Positions 63,222 to 64,000 of a stretch of DNA of 64,000 nucleotides are shown here, in pieces. Within the stretch, counting starts at the first letter, position 1, and every line of letters begins with the position of its first letter. Source of the DNA: Acidimicrobiaceae bacterium. Its GTDB lineage: Bacteria; Actinomycetota; Acidimicrobiia; Acidimicrobiales; UBA8592. The translations under genes were made by a program, and so were the position numbers. The notes below the pieces were generated by a model. The model was not told where the DNA came from and did not search any database. It saw only the letters and a program-made list of their open reading frames with translations. The DNA lies in assembly GCA_024641655.1 (NCBI GenBank), contig JAHECR010000007.1, forward strand, positions 43,871 to 107,870, in the 5' to 3' direction.

Positions 63222-63284
63222 ATGCGCCGCCCCACGCGTCCCCACGCCCCCTTGCCCGGCCCCGCCACGGTCGGTCGGCGGTGA
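63222..63284 (+). CDS. Leaderless 20-codon leader gene coupled to MFS exporter
   Basis: Starts 7 nt after TAACCT. The peptide is rich in Arg and Pro. The TGA overlaps the GTG start of the exporter as GTGA. Translation of the leader would release ribosomes onto the exporter start. Such leaders can control drug-export genes by stalling in response to drugs that slow the ribosome; this is inferred here. Confidence 0.5.
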   Translation: MRRPTRPHAPLPGPATVGRR

Positions 63285-64000
63285 CCGTTCGCGCCGGCGA
63301 GCGAGTGGCCACGAGTGACAACCCGCCACAGCGTTGGGCCGCGCTCGGTGTGCTGTGCCTGAGCCTGCTCGTCATCAGCATCGACAACAGCATCCTCAAC
63401 GTCGCGCTGCCGACGCTGGTACGTGACCTCGGAGCGACCCCCTCGGAGCTCCAGTGGATCGTGGACACCTACATCCTCGTGTTCGCCGGGTTCCTCCTGA
63501 CGTCGGGCAGCCTGGGTGATCGTTTCGGTCGCAAACGCGTCCTCACCGCGGGCCTGGTGATCTTCGGCGTCGCGTCGGGCGCGGCAGCGCTGGCGCAGAC
63601 GCCGCTTCAGCTCATGGTTGCCCGTGGCGTGCTCGGCATCGGTGCCGCGCTGATCATGCCGGCGACGCTGTCGATCGTCGTGGACGTGTTCCCGGACCCG
63701 TCCGAGCGTCGTCGTGCCATCGCGTACTGGTCGCTCATGAACGCTGCGGGGTCCTTCGTGGGGCCGCTGACCGGCGGCACCCTGCTCCGGTACTTCGACT
63801 GGAACGCGATCTTCCTCGTGAACATCCCGGTCGTGATCATCGCGCTGGTGCTCGGCCACGTCGTACTCCCACGCTCGCGCGACCCCGAATCGGCCCGATT
63901 CGACCTCCTGGGGGCCTTGCTGTCCACCGGAGCGCTGGCAATGGTGCTCTGGGCGATCATCGAGGCTCCGTCCAACGGCTGGCTCACCGCGTCGACCCTC
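63281..64000 (+). CDS. MFS exporter, DHA2 (EmrB/QacA)-like, N-terminal 240 residues; cut by window edge
   Basis: Proton-driven drug or metabolite exporter. The frame is open to the window edge. Visible: first helix LVISIDNSILNVALPTL with the conserved D/N-I-V-N-V-A-L-P motif, GSLGDRFGRKRVL (motif A, intact), MVARGVLGIGAALIMPATLSIV and GSFVGPLTGGTLL (motif C region). The start at 63281 overlaps the leader gene; a second GTG at 63305 is possible. Substrate unknown. Confidence 0.84.
   Translation, partial: MTVRAGERVATSDNPPQRWAALGVLCLSLLVISIDNSILNVALPTLVRDLGATPSELQWIVDTYILVFAGFLLTSGSLGDRFGRKRVLTAGLVIFGVASGAAALAQTPLQLMVARGVLGIGAALIMPATLSIVVDVFPDPSERRRAIAYWSLMNAAGSFVGPLTGGTLLRYFDWNAIFLVNIPVVIIALVLGHVVLPRSRDPESARFDLLGALLSTGALAMVLWAIIEAPSNGWLTASTL

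Overview
The window is a compact, very GC-rich actinobacterial chromosome segment. Three genes point to Actinobacteria: nucS (non-canonical mismatch endonuclease), mca (mycothiol S-conjugate amidase) and the MurT/GatD pair that amidates lipid II. The abundance of luciferase-like (LLM) oxidoreductases, an F420/FMN split-barrel protein and a SCP2-like protein suggests a deep-branching aerobic member such as an acidimicrobial lineage; this placement is an inference. Genes lie on both strands with gaps of tens of bases, and neighbours often share ATGA, GTGA or TGATG junctions. I see no rRNA, tRNA, CRISPR, prophage or insertion sequence, and no gene-free stretch above 300 bases.

Layout. 1-9300: the N-terminal half of a CtpE-like P-type ATPase, an exported ligand-binding lipoprotein, unknown small proteins, a membrane diguanylate cyclase, an MBL hydrolase and a large GGDEF-EAL protein whose active sites look damaged. 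9500-13000: ppx, low-molecular-weight phosphatase, hemolysin III and TrmH-type methyltransferase in one coupled operon. 13000-17200: CopD-like protein, PHA depolymerase, GST, membrane protein and an orphan ParA. 17200-20000: two overlapping genes for unrecognised PLP fold-type II enzymes. 20000-26800: DUF3048 lipoprotein, LLM oxidoreductases, an ABC importer of the nitrate/sulfonate/pyrimidine type, and a FAD2-like desaturase.

26800-35700 is a catabolic block, all on the minus strand: an M20 N-carbamoyl-L-amino acid or allantoate hydrolase, an N-carbamoyl-D-amino acid hydrolase, a fused Fe-S/molybdopterin dehydrogenase of XdhD type, a shortened SsnA-like amidohydrolase, an LLM oxidoreductase and, after a small membrane protein, a hydantoinase behind its own small leader gene. 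The set resembles the E. coli xdhD-ssnA-hyuA-ygeY group and suggests degradation of purine- or hydantoin-like heterocycles. 36000-42000: split-barrel protein, zinc mini-protein, SOS-controlled dnaE2 (perfect LexA box) and an intact GGDEF-EAL protein. 42000-52000: mca, SCP2-like, YdjC-like, thermonuclease, LLM, MUG-type glycosylase, PAP2, geranylgeranyl-reductase-like, VanW and nucS. 52000-64000: TAP-like hydrolase, ABC1 kinase-like, CysQ, TesB, Kup, rhomboid-like pseudoprotease, MurT/GatD, a zinc mini-protein, and the start of a DHA2-type MFS exporter.

The most interesting pattern is regulatory. At ten genes a TANNNT hexamer sits exactly 7 nt (once 6 nt) before the start codon, with no ribosome-binding site. 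This predicts leaderless transcripts, and it also settles several start codons. Two of the ten are small leader genes (20 and 46 codons) whose stop overlaps the start of the next gene, an MFS exporter and a hydantoinase, as GTGA. A looser third case precedes tesB. This suggests that leaderless mini-genes feed ribosomes into the main gene. A 13-bp perfect hairpin lies directly before the Shine-Dalgarno of an LLM gene.
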